Positions 8,802-17,677 of a stretch of DNA of 64,000 nt are shown piece by piece. This DNA comes from JAGLHV01 sp023143305 [NCBI: Clostridia bacterium] (GTDB lineage Bacteria > CBDUZB01 > JAGLHV01), in contig DAOVVV010000003.1 of the NCBI GenBank assembly GCA_030637025.1, positions 27,087 through 91,086 of the forward strand, in the 5' to 3' direction. The position numbers and the translations under genes were made by a program. The notes below the pieces were generated by a model. It worked only from the letters and a program-made list of their open reading frames with translations. It was not told where the DNA came from and ran no database searches. Positions within the stretch are counted from its first letter, which is position 1. Each line of letters begins with the position of its first letter.

Positions 8802-9770
8802 TTAATATTTATAATTCTTTTCTAATATTTCCAATATCTCTTTGAAATCATCAGATAACGGCGCTGTAATTTTCATTCTTTTTTTCCGTTCGGGATGTAA
8901 AAATTCCAATTCGCATGCATGTAATAATTGCCTTTTTACCTTTTTTTCTCCCACGTTCCATTTTGTAGAATATTCCCTGTCTCCTAATATTGGATAACCT
9001 ATATAAGCAAAATGAACCCTAATCTGATGCGTACGCCCTGTTTTAGGCTTAACTTCCAATAAAGTAAAACACTTAAAGCGTTTTAATACTTTAAACCGGG
9101 TAATTGCTTCTTTATTTACCGGAGCACCTACTGCCATTTTTTTTCTTTCATGTGCCGCCCTTCCTATCGGAGCAATAATTTCTCCTTTTTTATCTTTTAG
9201 TTCCCCTGCAACTAACGCCCAATAAGTTTTTTTAACTTTTCTTTCTTGAAATTGTTTGGCCAAAAAAAATTGGGCTGTTTTTGTTTTGGCTACCAATATT
9301 AATCCTGAAGTATCCTTGTCTAAACGATGAACAATTCCCGGCCGATTATCCTCAAAAACAACAAATTCTTTCCATGAAGAAGATTTTTTTTTATCTTTAG
9401 CTAAAGAATCCCTGGCATAATATAAAAGAGCATTGACTAACGTTCCATCTCTATGGCCACATGCCGGATGAACAACCATCCCTGCCGGTTTATTTAAACC
9501 AATTATATCTTTATCCTCATATATTATATCCAGAGAAATATTTTGCGCTTCGATATTTTCATTTTTCTCCGGTAAAAAATTGACTTCTATAATCTCTTCT
9601 CTTTTTACTAAATAATTAGCTTTCGGAAAAACCTCTCCTATCTTTACTTTTTGTTCCCGAATTAATTTCTGGAAATAATTCCGGGAATAATCAGGAAAAT
9701 AATCAGACAGATAAACATCCAACCTGATTTTTTCTTTAAGACTTATAACTTTAACTATTTTAGAGGACAT
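8802..9770 (-). CDS. rluD: RluD-family ribosomal large-subunit pseudouridine synthase
   Basis: The 322-residue protein has an N-terminal S4 RNA-binding domain (~12-75) and an RluA/RluD catalytic domain (~80-315). The catalytic Asp151 sits in PGIVHRLDKDTSGLILVAK. NKPAGMVVHPACGH and KTGRTHQIRVHFAYIGYPILGD are the other family motifs. RluD-type enzymes modify uridines of 23S rRNA helix 69. The family has several closely related members, so the exact target sites are not certain. The gene begins 2 bp after the lgt stop and lies downstream of lspA and lgt, an arrangement seen in many bacteria. Confidence 0.92.
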   Translation of the reverse strand: MSSKIVKVISLKEKIRLDVYLSDYFPDYSRNYFQKLIREQKVKIGEVFPKANYLVKREEIIEVNFLPEKNENIEAQNISLDIIYEDKDIIGLNKPAGMVVHPACGHRDGTLVNALLYYARDSLAKDKKKSSSWKEFVVFEDNRPGIVHRLDKDTSGLILVAKTKTAQFFLAKQFQERKVKKTYWALVAGELKDKKGEIIAPIGRAAHERKKMAVGAPVNKEAITRFKVLKRFKCFTLLEVKPKTGRTHQIRVHFAYIGYPILGDREYSTKWNVGEKKVKRQLLHACELEFLHPERKKRMKITAPLSDDFKEILEILEKNYKY

Positions 9771-9772
9771 TT

Positions 9773-10549
9773 TTAACCTATTATTTTTTCTATTTTTTGG
9801 TTATTCTTAAGTTTATAATGAACTATCAGCCCCAAACACAAAAAAAGAACAGCTATCATTTGAAAAACAGAAAAACCAAATAACATCGGCCCTCTTTCAT
9901 CACCCCTGAAAAATTCTATAAAAAACCGGAAAAAAGCATAACTAATAATATAAAATAAAAATATTTGTCCTTTATAATGTTTATGCTTTTCTATTTGTAA
10001 TAAAAAAAGGAAAATAATAAAGTTACCTACAGAAGAATATAGCTGTACCGGATGCATTCTAATGCCTAAAGGAGCCAAACTATAAGGATTGCTAAATGTT
10101 ATTCCCAAGCACGAAGAAGAAACTTTGCCATAACAGCATCCGGCAAAAAAACAACCTATCCTTCCGATACTATGTCCTAAAGCAATCACCGGTGCATATA
10201 AATCCGCTATTCTCCCTAAATTAAGCCTTTTCTTAAATATAAAAATAATGACACCTAAAACAGCAGCCACAAATCCACCATAAAAAACCAATCCACCCTT
10301 CCAGATTTTAAAAATTTCCACAGGATTATAAATATAAAAAGAAAAATTTATTAACCCCTCTAAAATCCTCGCTCCGATAATACCGGAAATTAAAATAATT
10401 AAACTTAAATCATAAATAATTTCATCTTCTATCCCAACTTTTTTCGCTCTATAAATAACTACTTTTAAACTAATTAAAAAGGCTATGGCCATAAAAAAAC
10501 CATAGGTATGAATAGTAAAGAAAGGGGTTTTTAATAATACTGGATACAT
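9773..10549 (-). CDS. lgt: Prolipoprotein diacylglyceryl transferase
   Basis: This integral membrane enzyme moves diacylglycerol from phosphatidylglycerol to the lipobox cysteine, the first step of lipoprotein maturation. It is 258 residues long with about seven hydrophobic segments. Family motifs are FYGGFVAAVLGV, the Lgt signature GHSIGRIGCFFAGCCYGK with its essential Arg, MHPVQLYSS, and a C-terminal RFFIEFFRGDERG. It sits 14 bp downstream of lspA, which performs the next step. The TlpA-like lipoprotein at 52977 would be a substrate. Confidence 0.95.
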   Translation of the reverse strand: MYPVLLKTPFFTIHTYGFFMAIAFLISLKVVIYRAKKVGIEDEIIYDLSLIILISGIIGARILEGLINFSFYIYNPVEIFKIWKGGLVFYGGFVAAVLGVIIFIFKKRLNLGRIADLYAPVIALGHSIGRIGCFFAGCCYGKVSSSCLGITFSNPYSLAPLGIRMHPVQLYSSVGNFIIFLFLLQIEKHKHYKGQIFLFYIISYAFFRFFIEFFRGDERGPMLFGFSVFQMIAVLFLCLGLIVHYKLKNNQKIEKIIG

Positions 10550-10563
10550 TTTTGCTCCTTAAA

Positions 10564-11010
10564 CTAAAAAACCGGTTTAAATTTTTTTCCTAAAATTGTA
10601 AATAAAAAAATGATAGAAATTCCTATACAAATAAAAGTATCAGCAAAATTAAAAATAGGCCAGATGCGGAAATCAAAAAAATCAACTACTTCCCCTCTGA
10701 ATATACGGTCAAAAAGATTACCTAAAATACCTCCTAAAATAAAACCCAGGGGTAACCTTAAAAAAAATTCTTCTTTATTTAATTTTTTGTATAGCCCAAC
10801 AACCATTATTATTCCTACAAAAGAAATTAGAATAAAAATAAAATTTCCTTGCGGAAAAATACCAAAAGCAGCTCCTCTATTTACAATATAGGTGAAATGA
10901 AAAACATTTTTTATTATGGGTATGGATTGCCCCATATCCATCTTATTAACCACCAATAATTTAGTGGCCATATCTAAAAAAAAGACAGCTAAGGCAACCA
11001 GATAAAACAT
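10564..11010 (-). CDS. lspA: Lipoprotein signal peptidase II
   Basis: This is an aspartyl protease of the inner membrane that cleaves diacylated prolipoproteins. Four hydrophobic segments are visible. The catalytic pair of Asp residues is in GGILGNLFDRIFRGEVVDFFDF and in FNFADTFICIG, and the NRGAAFGIF motif is present. The frame is open to an ATG at 11079, but that start has no ribosome site. The ATG at 11010 gives a normal 148-residue protein beginning MFYLVALAV, with GAGGGG 14 nt upstream, so it is preferred here. The gene follows ileS with a repeat element between them. Confidence 0.88.
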   Translation of the reverse strand: MFYLVALAVFFLDMATKLLVVNKMDMGQSIPIIKNVFHFTYIVNRGAAFGIFPQGNFIFILISFVGIIMVVGLYKKLNKEEFFLRLPLGFILGGILGNLFDRIFRGEVVDFFDFRIWPIFNFADTFICIGISIIFLFTILGKKFKPVF

Positions 11011-11135
11011 GATTAATATACTATCCCCTCTATATTTTTTATTGTAAACATAAATACATAAACAGCCCATAGCCCACATTATGAATTAAAAATGTCTTGT
11101 ACTAAAATAGTTGACACTTTTTTATATCCTTTAAA

Positions 11136-11299
11136 ATTAAAGGTAAAATGTGTTTTGAACGACTTAGCAAATTTTAACAAAAACATGCGCAAAAAAAATG
11201 AGCCTGTTTGAACAAAGCGAGTTGCTCATTTTTAACCTGTTTTTGTGTGCCCGAAGGGTAAAATTATGCGTTTAGAGAAAAACACATTTTAGCTTTAAT
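11136..11299. repeat. 164-bp inverted-repeat hairpin element, intact copy A
   Basis: The ends are 21-bp inverted repeats (left 11136-11156, right 11279-11299) that differ at one position. The left end begins ATTAAAGGTAAAATG. The centre forms a second stem, AAATGAGC / GCTCATTT, around a loop with GAACAAAGCGAG. The right arm holds a core GGGTAAAATTATGCGT (11256-11271) shared by all right arms of the family. The copy starts 8 bp downstream of the ileS stop and would lie in the ileS-lspA intergenic RNA. No open frame fits inside it, so it is non-coding, like a MITE or large REP element. Confidence 0.85.
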
Positions 11300-11307
11300 A
11301 AACACCC

Positions 11308-14121
11308 TTATGCATTGCAGAGCATATTTTTCACCACTGTTACACATCGATGACACAACTGGGAATGTTCACTGTCTTCCCCCACCCTTTCGCTATAATT
11401 CCAGCAACGCACACATTTCTCTCCTACAGCAAAGGAAACTTTTATTTTTAAAAGCGGCAAATCCTCATCCTTATAGGCATCAGACGGACCCTCACTATCA
11501 AAAAAATCTACCTGAGAAACAATAAAAACTGTTGCCCAGATATTTTTATTTTCCTGTAAAAATTGATACCAATCCACAGCAGTAGTATAGATTTCTATTT
11601 TGGCTTCTAAAGAATTACCGATTATTTTTCCGGTACGTGCTTTTTCCAGTGCCCTGGTCACAATACTTTTAACCTTCAATATTTTTGCCCATTTTTCATC
11701 TAAATCATCATTTTTCCACAAGTTGTTTTCCCGGGGAAAATCTGAAAGAAAAACACTCTTTTCTTTTTTGGATAAAAATTGCCAGACTTCTTCACAAGTA
11801 TGAGAAAGTATCGGAGCCAACAATTTCACTATACTCAACAAAATTTCAGACATTACCGTTTGTGCAGATCTTCTTTGCTTAGAATCTACCTGAAAAGTAT
11901 ATAACCTGTCTTTTAAAACATCCAAATAAAACGAAGAAAGCTGCACGGCACAAAAATTATGAATTAATTTATAGACCCGATGAAATTGATAATTATTATA
12001 TCCATAAATCACTTCTTCAATCAGTTTTTGTAATTTGTGCAATGCCCATTTATCTATCTCTTCTAATTGCTCATAAGAAACTTTCTGTTCAAAATTAAAA
12101 TCGTTAAGATTGGACAACAAATAACGTATAGTATTACGTATGCGGCGATATGTATCTATCGATTGATTAATAATTTCTCCGGAAAGACGTATATCTTCTG
12201 CATAATTTTCCGAAGAAACCCAAAGCCTCAGGATATCCGCTCCATAATCCTTAATTATTTCCTGAGGGGCAATAACATTTCCTAAAGATTTACTCATTTT
12301 CTTCCCTTCTCCGTCTACTATAAATCCGTGAGTTAAAACAGAACCAAAAGGTGCTTTTCCATTTAAAGCACAGGAAATAAGCAAAGAAACCTGAAACCAT
12401 CCTCTGTGCTGGTCTGACCCTTCCAGGTATAAATCAGCAGGCCAGGAAAGAAAATCCCTCATCTTCAATACCGCTTCACTACTTACTGCAGAATCAAACC
12501 ATACATCTAATATATCTTCTTCTTTTTTAAATACCCCTTTTCCACATTTTAAACAACGAATATCTGAAGATAAAATTTCTTCCGGTTTCCGGATAAACCA
12601 GCTGTCGGACCCTTCTTTACTAAATAATTCCCCTACTGCCTCTATTGCTTCTTCATTTAATAAGGGCTCATTACACTCCCGGCAATAAAAAATAGGTAAA
12701 GGAATCCCCCAATAACGCTGCCGGGAAAGACACCAGTCAGGACGGTTTTCCACCATTGCTTTTATTCTCTTTTCCCCTGCGGAAGGGATCCAGTTTACTT
12801 TTGTGCTTTCTGCAACGGCAACAGAGCGTAAATCATTTTTATCTATCTTCATAAACCATTGGTCGGTAGAACGGAAAATAACCGGTTTCTTACAACGCCA
12901 GCAATGAGGATAAGAATGCTCAATCTCCCGGGTATAAAGAAGATTTCCTGATTCTTTAATTTTTTCAATGATTTTAGAATTACAATCCCATACATTCTGC
13001 CCTGAAAATAACTCTACTTCTTTAGTAAATCTTCCTTTTTCATCCACCGGGGAATAAATCGGTAAATTATATCTTAAGCCTGCCGCATAATCTTCCTGGC
13101 CGTGTCCGGGAGCTATATGAACAACACCCGTTCCCTCCTCTATACTTACAAAATCACCCAATATTCCTACGGATATCTTTTCTAAAAAAGGATGTTTACA
13201 TTTTATTCCACTCAGTTCTCTTCCTTTTAAAATCTTTACAACCTTATATTCTTCAATTCCTATCTTGTCCTTAAGCGCGGGTAATAAATCCTTAGCGATA
13301 ATTAACAGTTCTTCTTTATCGGAAGAAAACTTACAATAAGTTAAAGCATAATCAAATTCAGGATGAAAACATAATGCCTGATTAGCCGGTAAAGTCCAGG
13401 GAGTAGTTGTCCAGACTAAAACCGAGGGTAAAGAAGTAAATTTTTCTTTACCCAGCAAAGAAATACTTTCTTCTTTTAAATCAAATTTTACATAAATAGA
13501 AGGAGAGGAATGATCCATGTATTCTACTTCTGCCTCAGCTAAAGCAGTTTCACAACTAATACACCAGTAAACAGGTTTTACCCCCCTGTAAATATATCCT
13601 TTTTTTACTAATTCTTTAAAAACTTTTATCGTTTTAGCTTCATAGTTAGGATTAATAGTTAAATAAGGATTTTCCCAATCAGCAAATATTCCTAATCTCT
13701 TAAATTCTTCTTTTTGAACTTTAACAAACTTTAGAGCATATTGAGCTGCTTTTCGGCGAAACTTCACTCTTTCTATTTCATTTTTATTTATGCCTAATTT
13801 TTTAAACAACTGAAATTCAATAGGTAAACCATGACAATCCCATCCCGGAACAAAAGGAACACTAAAATCAGACATAGATTTATACTTAACAATAATATCT
13901 TTCAGTATTTTATTTAAAGCATGTCCCATATGAATATTCCCGTTAGCATAAGGAGGACCGTCATGGAGAATGAATTTCTTTTTATTCATATTCTTTTTTT
14001 GAATTAAATCATATAATTTAAGTTCACTCCATACTTTTTGTATTTGTATCTCCTTTTGAGGTAAATTAGCTTTCATCGGGAATTTAGTCTTAGGCAAATT
14101 CAATGTCTTATTGTATTCCAT
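11308..14121 (-). CDS. ileS: Isoleucyl-tRNA synthetase
   Basis: This 937-residue class I synthetase charges tRNA-Ile. The HIGH motif appears as PPYANGNIHMGHALNK (~55-70) and the KMSKS motif as GKKMSKSLGN. The editing domain lies between (SVLVWTTTPWTLPAN). A C-terminal zinc ribbon holds CVRCWNYSER...CHRC. Size and zinc ribbon match the bacterial type. GGAGGAAAG directly precedes the ATG. No T-box leader was seen in the 154 bp upstream. The product is unlikely to be confused with ValRS or LeuRS because of the C-terminal zinc finger and spacing. Confidence 0.97.
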   Translation of the reverse strand: MEYNKTLNLPKTKFPMKANLPQKEIQIQKVWSELKLYDLIQKKNMNKKKFILHDGPPYANGNIHMGHALNKILKDIIVKYKSMSDFSVPFVPGWDCHGLPIEFQLFKKLGINKNEIERVKFRRKAAQYALKFVKVQKEEFKRLGIFADWENPYLTINPNYEAKTIKVFKELVKKGYIYRGVKPVYWCISCETALAEAEVEYMDHSSPSIYVKFDLKEESISLLGKEKFTSLPSVLVWTTTPWTLPANQALCFHPEFDYALTYCKFSSDKEELLIIAKDLLPALKDKIGIEEYKVVKILKGRELSGIKCKHPFLEKISVGILGDFVSIEEGTGVVHIAPGHGQEDYAAGLRYNLPIYSPVDEKGRFTKEVELFSGQNVWDCNSKIIEKIKESGNLLYTREIEHSYPHCWRCKKPVIFRSTDQWFMKIDKNDLRSVAVAESTKVNWIPSAGEKRIKAMVENRPDWCLSRQRYWGIPLPIFYCRECNEPLLNEEAIEAVGELFSKEGSDSWFIRKPEEILSSDIRCLKCGKGVFKKEEDILDVWFDSAVSSEAVLKMRDFLSWPADLYLEGSDQHRGWFQVSLLISCALNGKAPFGSVLTHGFIVDGEGKKMSKSLGNVIAPQEIIKDYGADILRLWVSSENYAEDIRLSGEIINQSIDTYRRIRNTIRYLLSNLNDFNFEQKVSYEQLEEIDKWALHKLQKLIEEVIYGYNNYQFHRVYKLIHNFCAVQLSSFYLDVLKDRLYTFQVDSKQRRSAQTVMSEILLSIVKLLAPILSHTCEEVWQFLSKKEKSVFLSDFPRENNLWKNDDLDEKWAKILKVKSIVTRALEKARTGKIIGNSLEAKIEIYTTAVDWYQFLQENKNIWATVFIVSQVDFFDSEGPSDAYKDEDLPLLKIKVSFAVGEKCVRCWNYSERVGEDSEHSQLCHRCVTVVKNMLCNA

Positions 14122-14275
14122 CTTTCCTCCGGTTTAAAATTATCCAATAAATTTTATTTATCTTTTATAACTGTGTTATCCTCAAAAATAGCCAACACTT
14201 TCTTTTTATATTATCTAAAAGGGAAAGCAATAAAAAACCACATTCCCATTCATTCACAATTATAAATACAGCTTT

Positions 14276-14545
14276 TTATCCAATCATCCATCTTTTCACC
14301 AAACAAAATAAACCTATTAAAACAAAAACAGTAGTCACGGATAAAGTAACTTCTCCTTTAATAGGTAAAAAAAGCCTGGCCTTTTTTAAAATAAAATCAG
14401 TTAATTCTTTAATGGCCGTTCCCATGGGTATTGTTCCAATTTCTTTCTTTTTTACATGAACAAATATTTTAATTAATAAAACCGCCGTAAAAAGAACTAT
14501 CACACTGTTAACCAAATATCCAACAAATCTTAATAAAAAATCCAT
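14276..14545 (-). CDS. YggT-family small membrane protein
   Basis: The 89-residue protein has two hydrophobic segments (~4-28 and ~66-84) with a charged loop between. The family is named for E. coli YggT. In many bacteria it lies beside proC, as here (19 bp after proC), or near cell-division genes, and it has been linked to membrane integrity and division. The sequence itself shows only topology and context, so assignment rests on size, position and the FVGYLVNSVIVLF opening. No catalytic residues are evident. Confidence 0.65.
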   Translation of the reverse strand: MDFLLRFVGYLVNSVIVLFTAVLLIKIFVHVKKKEIGTIPMGTAIKELTDFILKKARLFLPIKGEVTLSVTTVFVLIGLFCLVKRWMIG

Positions 14546-14563
14546 TTCCCCTTCCCCCTTTAT

Positions 14564-15403
14564 TTATTTTATAGAGAGCTCCTCCGCTCTCTTTTTTGCT
14601 TTTTTTATTGCTTCTACTAAAATACCCGCAAAATATTTTTCTTCCAAATAGTCTAAAGCCTGCTGAGTAGTACCACCCGGAGAAGTTACCCGTTCCCGCA
14701 ATTGGTCCGGAGATATTTTAGTTTCATTTACCATGTTTATCGCCCCTAAAATAGTTTGCTCTGATAGAATTTGCGACATTTCTTCCGGCAATTTCATTTC
14801 TTTTCCTGCTCTAATTAAAATCTCCAATAAATAAAAAAGGTAAGCAGGTCCGCTTCCGGATAAAGCCGTTACCGCATCCATCTCTTTTTCCTGGCATTTT
14901 AGTACTTTTCCAACACATCCGAAAATTTCTTCTGTTATTTTTTCGTGATTTATCCGGGAATATTTACCCGAGCAAAAAGCAGACATTCCCTGTCTGACTA
15001 AAACTGCGATATTAGGCATCACTCTAATTAAAGGAACTTGGTCATTTATTTGTTTTTCAATATAAACAGTAGTAGCCCCGGCAACAATAGAAATAACCAA
15101 TTGATGCGGTAATAATTGCTTGCCTATTTCGTTTAAAACTTCCTCTAACATCTGTGGTTTAATCGAAAGAACAATAAAATCCACCTTTTCCACAGCATCC
15201 CGGTTATTTAAAAAGGTATTTATTCCTGTCTCTTTTTTAATATATTCCAGTCTTTCTTTTTTTATATCCGTGGCTATAATCTGCTGTTTATCCATTAATT
15301 TAGCCTTTAGGATACCTTTAATTAACGCTTCCGCCATATTCCCTGCGCCAATAAAAACAATTTTCTTATTATCAAAAATACTTGTTTCTGCTTTTGCTTT
15401 CAT
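14564..15403 (-). CDS. proC: Pyrroline-5-carboxylate reductase
   Basis: The enzyme catalyses the last step of proline synthesis, reducing pyrroline-5-carboxylate with NAD(P)H. The Rossmann motif IVFIGAGNMAEALIKGIL opens the protein (~15-30). The C-terminal dimer and active-site region reads ALSGSGPAYLFYLLEILIRAG, then LSEQTILGA and RVTSPGGTTQQAL. The length of 279 is normal. The gene precedes the YggT-like gene and is transcribed away from rpmB. Confidence 0.95.
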   Translation of the reverse strand: MKAKAETSIFDNKKIVFIGAGNMAEALIKGILKAKLMDKQQIIATDIKKERLEYIKKETGINTFLNNRDAVEKVDFIVLSIKPQMLEEVLNEIGKQLLPHQLVISIVAGATTVYIEKQINDQVPLIRVMPNIAVLVRQGMSAFCSGKYSRINHEKITEEIFGCVGKVLKCQEKEMDAVTALSGSGPAYLFYLLEILIRAGKEMKLPEEMSQILSEQTILGAINMVNETKISPDQLRERVTSPGGTTQQALDYLEEKYFAGILVEAIKKAKKRAEELSIK

Positions 15404-15510
15404 TTTCTAAAACCTTTCCTATTTGTTTTTATTCTATTGGTTACCTGATTCTACATGATTTACAAAAATTGAAATTTTTATTCAACAAAGTACTGTTCTT
15501 AAGTTTTTTC

Positions 15511-15539
15511 TTGCATTTTTTCTGTCAATATGCTATATT
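15511..15539 (+). promoter_or_regulatory. Promoter of rpmB
   Basis: TTGCAT (15511-15516), a 17-bp spacer and TATATT (15534-15539) form a good sigma70-type promoter. The leader is about 25-30 nt and ends with AAAGGAG (15560-15566) six bases before the ATG. rpmB is one of only three plus-strand genes in the window and has its own promoter. Confidence 0.6.
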
Positions 15540-15572
15540 TTATCACATTTATATTATCTAAAGGAGAAAAAA

Positions 15573-15764
15573 ATGTCTTTTCAATGTACAATTTGTCACA
15601 AAAAATCAATGAGCGGAAACGCAATCAGCCATTCAAAAAGGCACACTAAACGAAAATTCAAACCAAACTTACAAAAAATCAATATATTAGTTTCCGGTAG
15701 AAAACAAAAAGTTTATGTCTGCACCCAGTGTATCCAGGCCGGAAAAATAACCAAAGCCGGTTAA
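15573..15764 (+). CDS. rpmB: Ribosomal protein bL28
   Basis: The 63-residue basic protein opens MSFQCTICHKKSMSGNAISHS, then carries KRHTKRKFKPNLQKI and VCTQCIQAGKI. The two CxxC pairs (CTIC and CTQC) mark the zinc-binding C+ form of L28. It is a structural component of the 50S subunit. The stop codon overlaps the stop of the convergent gene at 15761 through a shared TTAA. Confidence 0.95.
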   Translation: MSFQCTICHKKSMSGNAISHSKRHTKRKFKPNLQKINILVSGRKQKVYVCTQCIQAGKITKAG

Positions 15765-16807
15765 AAGGGTACGCTTAAAGAACAAAGGAAATTATTTATT
15801 ACCTCATCGGAAGTTACCGATAAATGGTATCTCTTCATAGCTAAATCTACTACATATTCTTCTTTCTTAAAACCTATTCCTGCAGTATAAGTTATTTGTC
15901 TTGCCTGATTAAGATTCTCGCCGTTCATTCCCCCTCGTAAAAAAACGGTATCCATAATTATTTGTTCCAGTCCTACATGATAAATCTTTTTGTCACTTGT
16001 CTTTTCATACATTCTATCCTCATAATCCCAGGAAAAAGTTAATAAATCAGTCATTTTCATAGCAAAACCCATTCTTACCACCAAAGGAAGTTGTTCTGTT
16101 TTATAATCATCCCAAAACATATAACCAGGGAAGTTTTGAAACATTATTCCTCCATGAAAAAATTTCCGTATGACATAAATAAATCCCCAATCAAAACTAA
16201 GTCCACTTCCGTCGGAAATATTCTGTTCCGCTTCACCCCATAAATCATTTACTTTGTTTTTCTCAGATACTGCCATTCGTCCACTAAGATAACTCATATT
16301 TATCCCGCCAATTAAAGATGCACTATAAGACTTGCAAACAGAAAACATATACTGACTTATCTTTACTTCTATATCCTTCCATGTTTCATGCCGGTCACCA
16401 TCAATAACTTCCTGGAAATAATTATATTCCGTATAATTAGATAATTCCCTCCAACTAATTGCTCCCTGAGGACTGGCAAAAACTAAATGAGAAAATCTCT
16501 TGCCTCTCAATGGTTCATTGGCTATAACCTCCTCCCATAAGAGACTGCTCTGATAACTAAAATTAAGCATAAAAGAAAGAGAATTACTTTTTAAATTATA
16601 TAAACCGGCCGGATTCCAAAAAGGAGCATCTGCCGTATCAGAAACAGCAACAAAAGCTCCTCCCAGTGCAATCGGCCGTGCCCCGATATCCATCCCATCA
16701 TAAGCATAATATTGGGTAGGGGGCTTTTCTTTAGCAAAAACAACCATACTATAACTTTGACTTAAAAAAACCAGCAAACAAAAATTAATTAAAATTTTTT
16801 TTCTCAT
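15761..16807 (-). CDS. PorV/UPF0164-like outer-membrane beta-barrel protein
   Basis: The 348-residue protein has a signal peptide (~1-25, ending VVFAKE). The mature N-terminus carries the hallmark GARPIALGGAFVAVSDTADAPFWNPAGL, seen in PorV, PorQ, FadL-related and UPF0164 barrels. The rest is beta-strand-like with aromatic strand ends and closes with a terminal Phe, as expected of a BamA-inserted barrel. It follows cysE by 44 bp. The function is unknown; relatives act in transport or in type IX secretion, but no other type IX gene is present here. Confidence 0.7.
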   Translation of the reverse strand: MRKKILINFCLLVFLSQSYSMVVFAKEKPPTQYYAYDGMDIGARPIALGGAFVAVSDTADAPFWNPAGLYNLKSNSLSFMLNFSYQSSLLWEEVIANEPLRGKRFSHLVFASPQGAISWRELSNYTEYNYFQEVIDGDRHETWKDIEVKISQYMFSVCKSYSASLIGGINMSYLSGRMAVSEKNKVNDLWGEAEQNISDGSGLSFDWGFIYVIRKFFHGGIMFQNFPGYMFWDDYKTEQLPLVVRMGFAMKMTDLLTFSWDYEDRMYEKTSDKKIYHVGLEQIIMDTVFLRGGMNGENLNQARQITYTAGIGFKKEEYVVDLAMKRYHLSVTSDEVINNFLCSLSVPF

Positions 16808-16851
16808 TTATCCCCCTAATATAATTTTACTTATCGCCAAATTAATAAATT

Positions 16852-17619
16852 TTAATCAGCTAAATATTTATTTTTCTTGTTTTTTTTTTCTTTAGATATT
16901 TTTTTACACAAATCATCACTAATAAATTCTTTTTCTATCTCCTTTTCCCTCATCTTTAAATATTCATCTATTTTGCAGGTAATTCCTTCCATTGTTTCTA
17001 TTTTCTCCAATCTTTTTTCCATTTTATTTAATTCAGCCAGAATTAATTTAACCGCATCTGCGACCGGATCGGGCAATTTTCCATGCTCTAAATCCATTTT
17101 AAATTTTTCCTCCCGTTCTACCACTCTTCCCGGTACACCAATTACTGTCGACTGAGCAGGAACATCTCTGATAACTACCGAACCAGCACCGATTTTTGCC
17201 CCTTTCCCCACGGTTATCGGACCCAAAAGAATTGCCCCGGCACCTACGACAACATTTTCCTTAAGGGTTGGATGCCTTTTTCCTTTTTCTAAAGAGGTTC
17301 CTCCTAAAACCACCCCCTGATAAAGCAAACACCCATCTTCTATCCGGGTAGTCTCTCCTATAACAACACCCATCCCATGATCAATAAAAAATCTTCTGCC
17401 GATTTCTGCTCCGGGGTGAATTTCAATTCCGGTAATAAACCGACTGAAATGAGAAATACAACGAGCTAAACAGGTTATCTTTAACTTGAAAAATAAATGT
17501 GCTATCCGATGTAACCATAAAGCATGCAACCCCGGATAACATAAAAGAACCTCTAAGTATCCTTTAGCTGCCGGATCCTTAATGAAAACAACCTTTATAT
17601 CTTCTAACCATTTAAACAT
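16852..17619 (-). CDS. cysE: Serine O-acetyltransferase
   Basis: The enzyme acetylates serine with acetyl-CoA, the committed step to cysteine. The left-handed beta-helix hexapeptides are clear in [21 protein letters not shown], followed by [14 protein letters not shown] and [20 protein letters not shown]. The catalytic His is in [11 protein letters not shown]. The core ends near residue 190. A Lys/Glu-rich, coiled-coil-like tail of about 60 residues extends beyond the usual end. No cysK is in the window. Confidence 0.93.
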   Translation of the reverse strand: MFKWLEDIKVVFIKDPAAKGYLEVLLCYPGLHALWLHRIAHLFFKLKITCLARCISHFSRFITGIEIHPGAEIGRRFFIDHGMGVVIGETTRIEDGCLLYQGVVLGGTSLEKGKRHPTLKENVVVGAGAILLGPITVGKGAKIGAGSVVIRDVPAQSTVIGVPGRVVEREEKFKMDLEHGKLPDPVADAVKLILAELNKMEKRLEKIETMEGITCKIDEYLKMREKEIEKEFISDDLCKKISKEKKNKKNKYLAD

Positions 17620-17677
17620 TTTTTATCTTCCTGTTATTTTTTAACGACAAATTTACCTACTATCTTTTAAAGATAAA

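Noticed and set aside
14122-14275. Possible T-box leader upstream of ileS.
   Set aside because: No AGGGTGG-type T-box core or specifier stem was seen on the minus strand.
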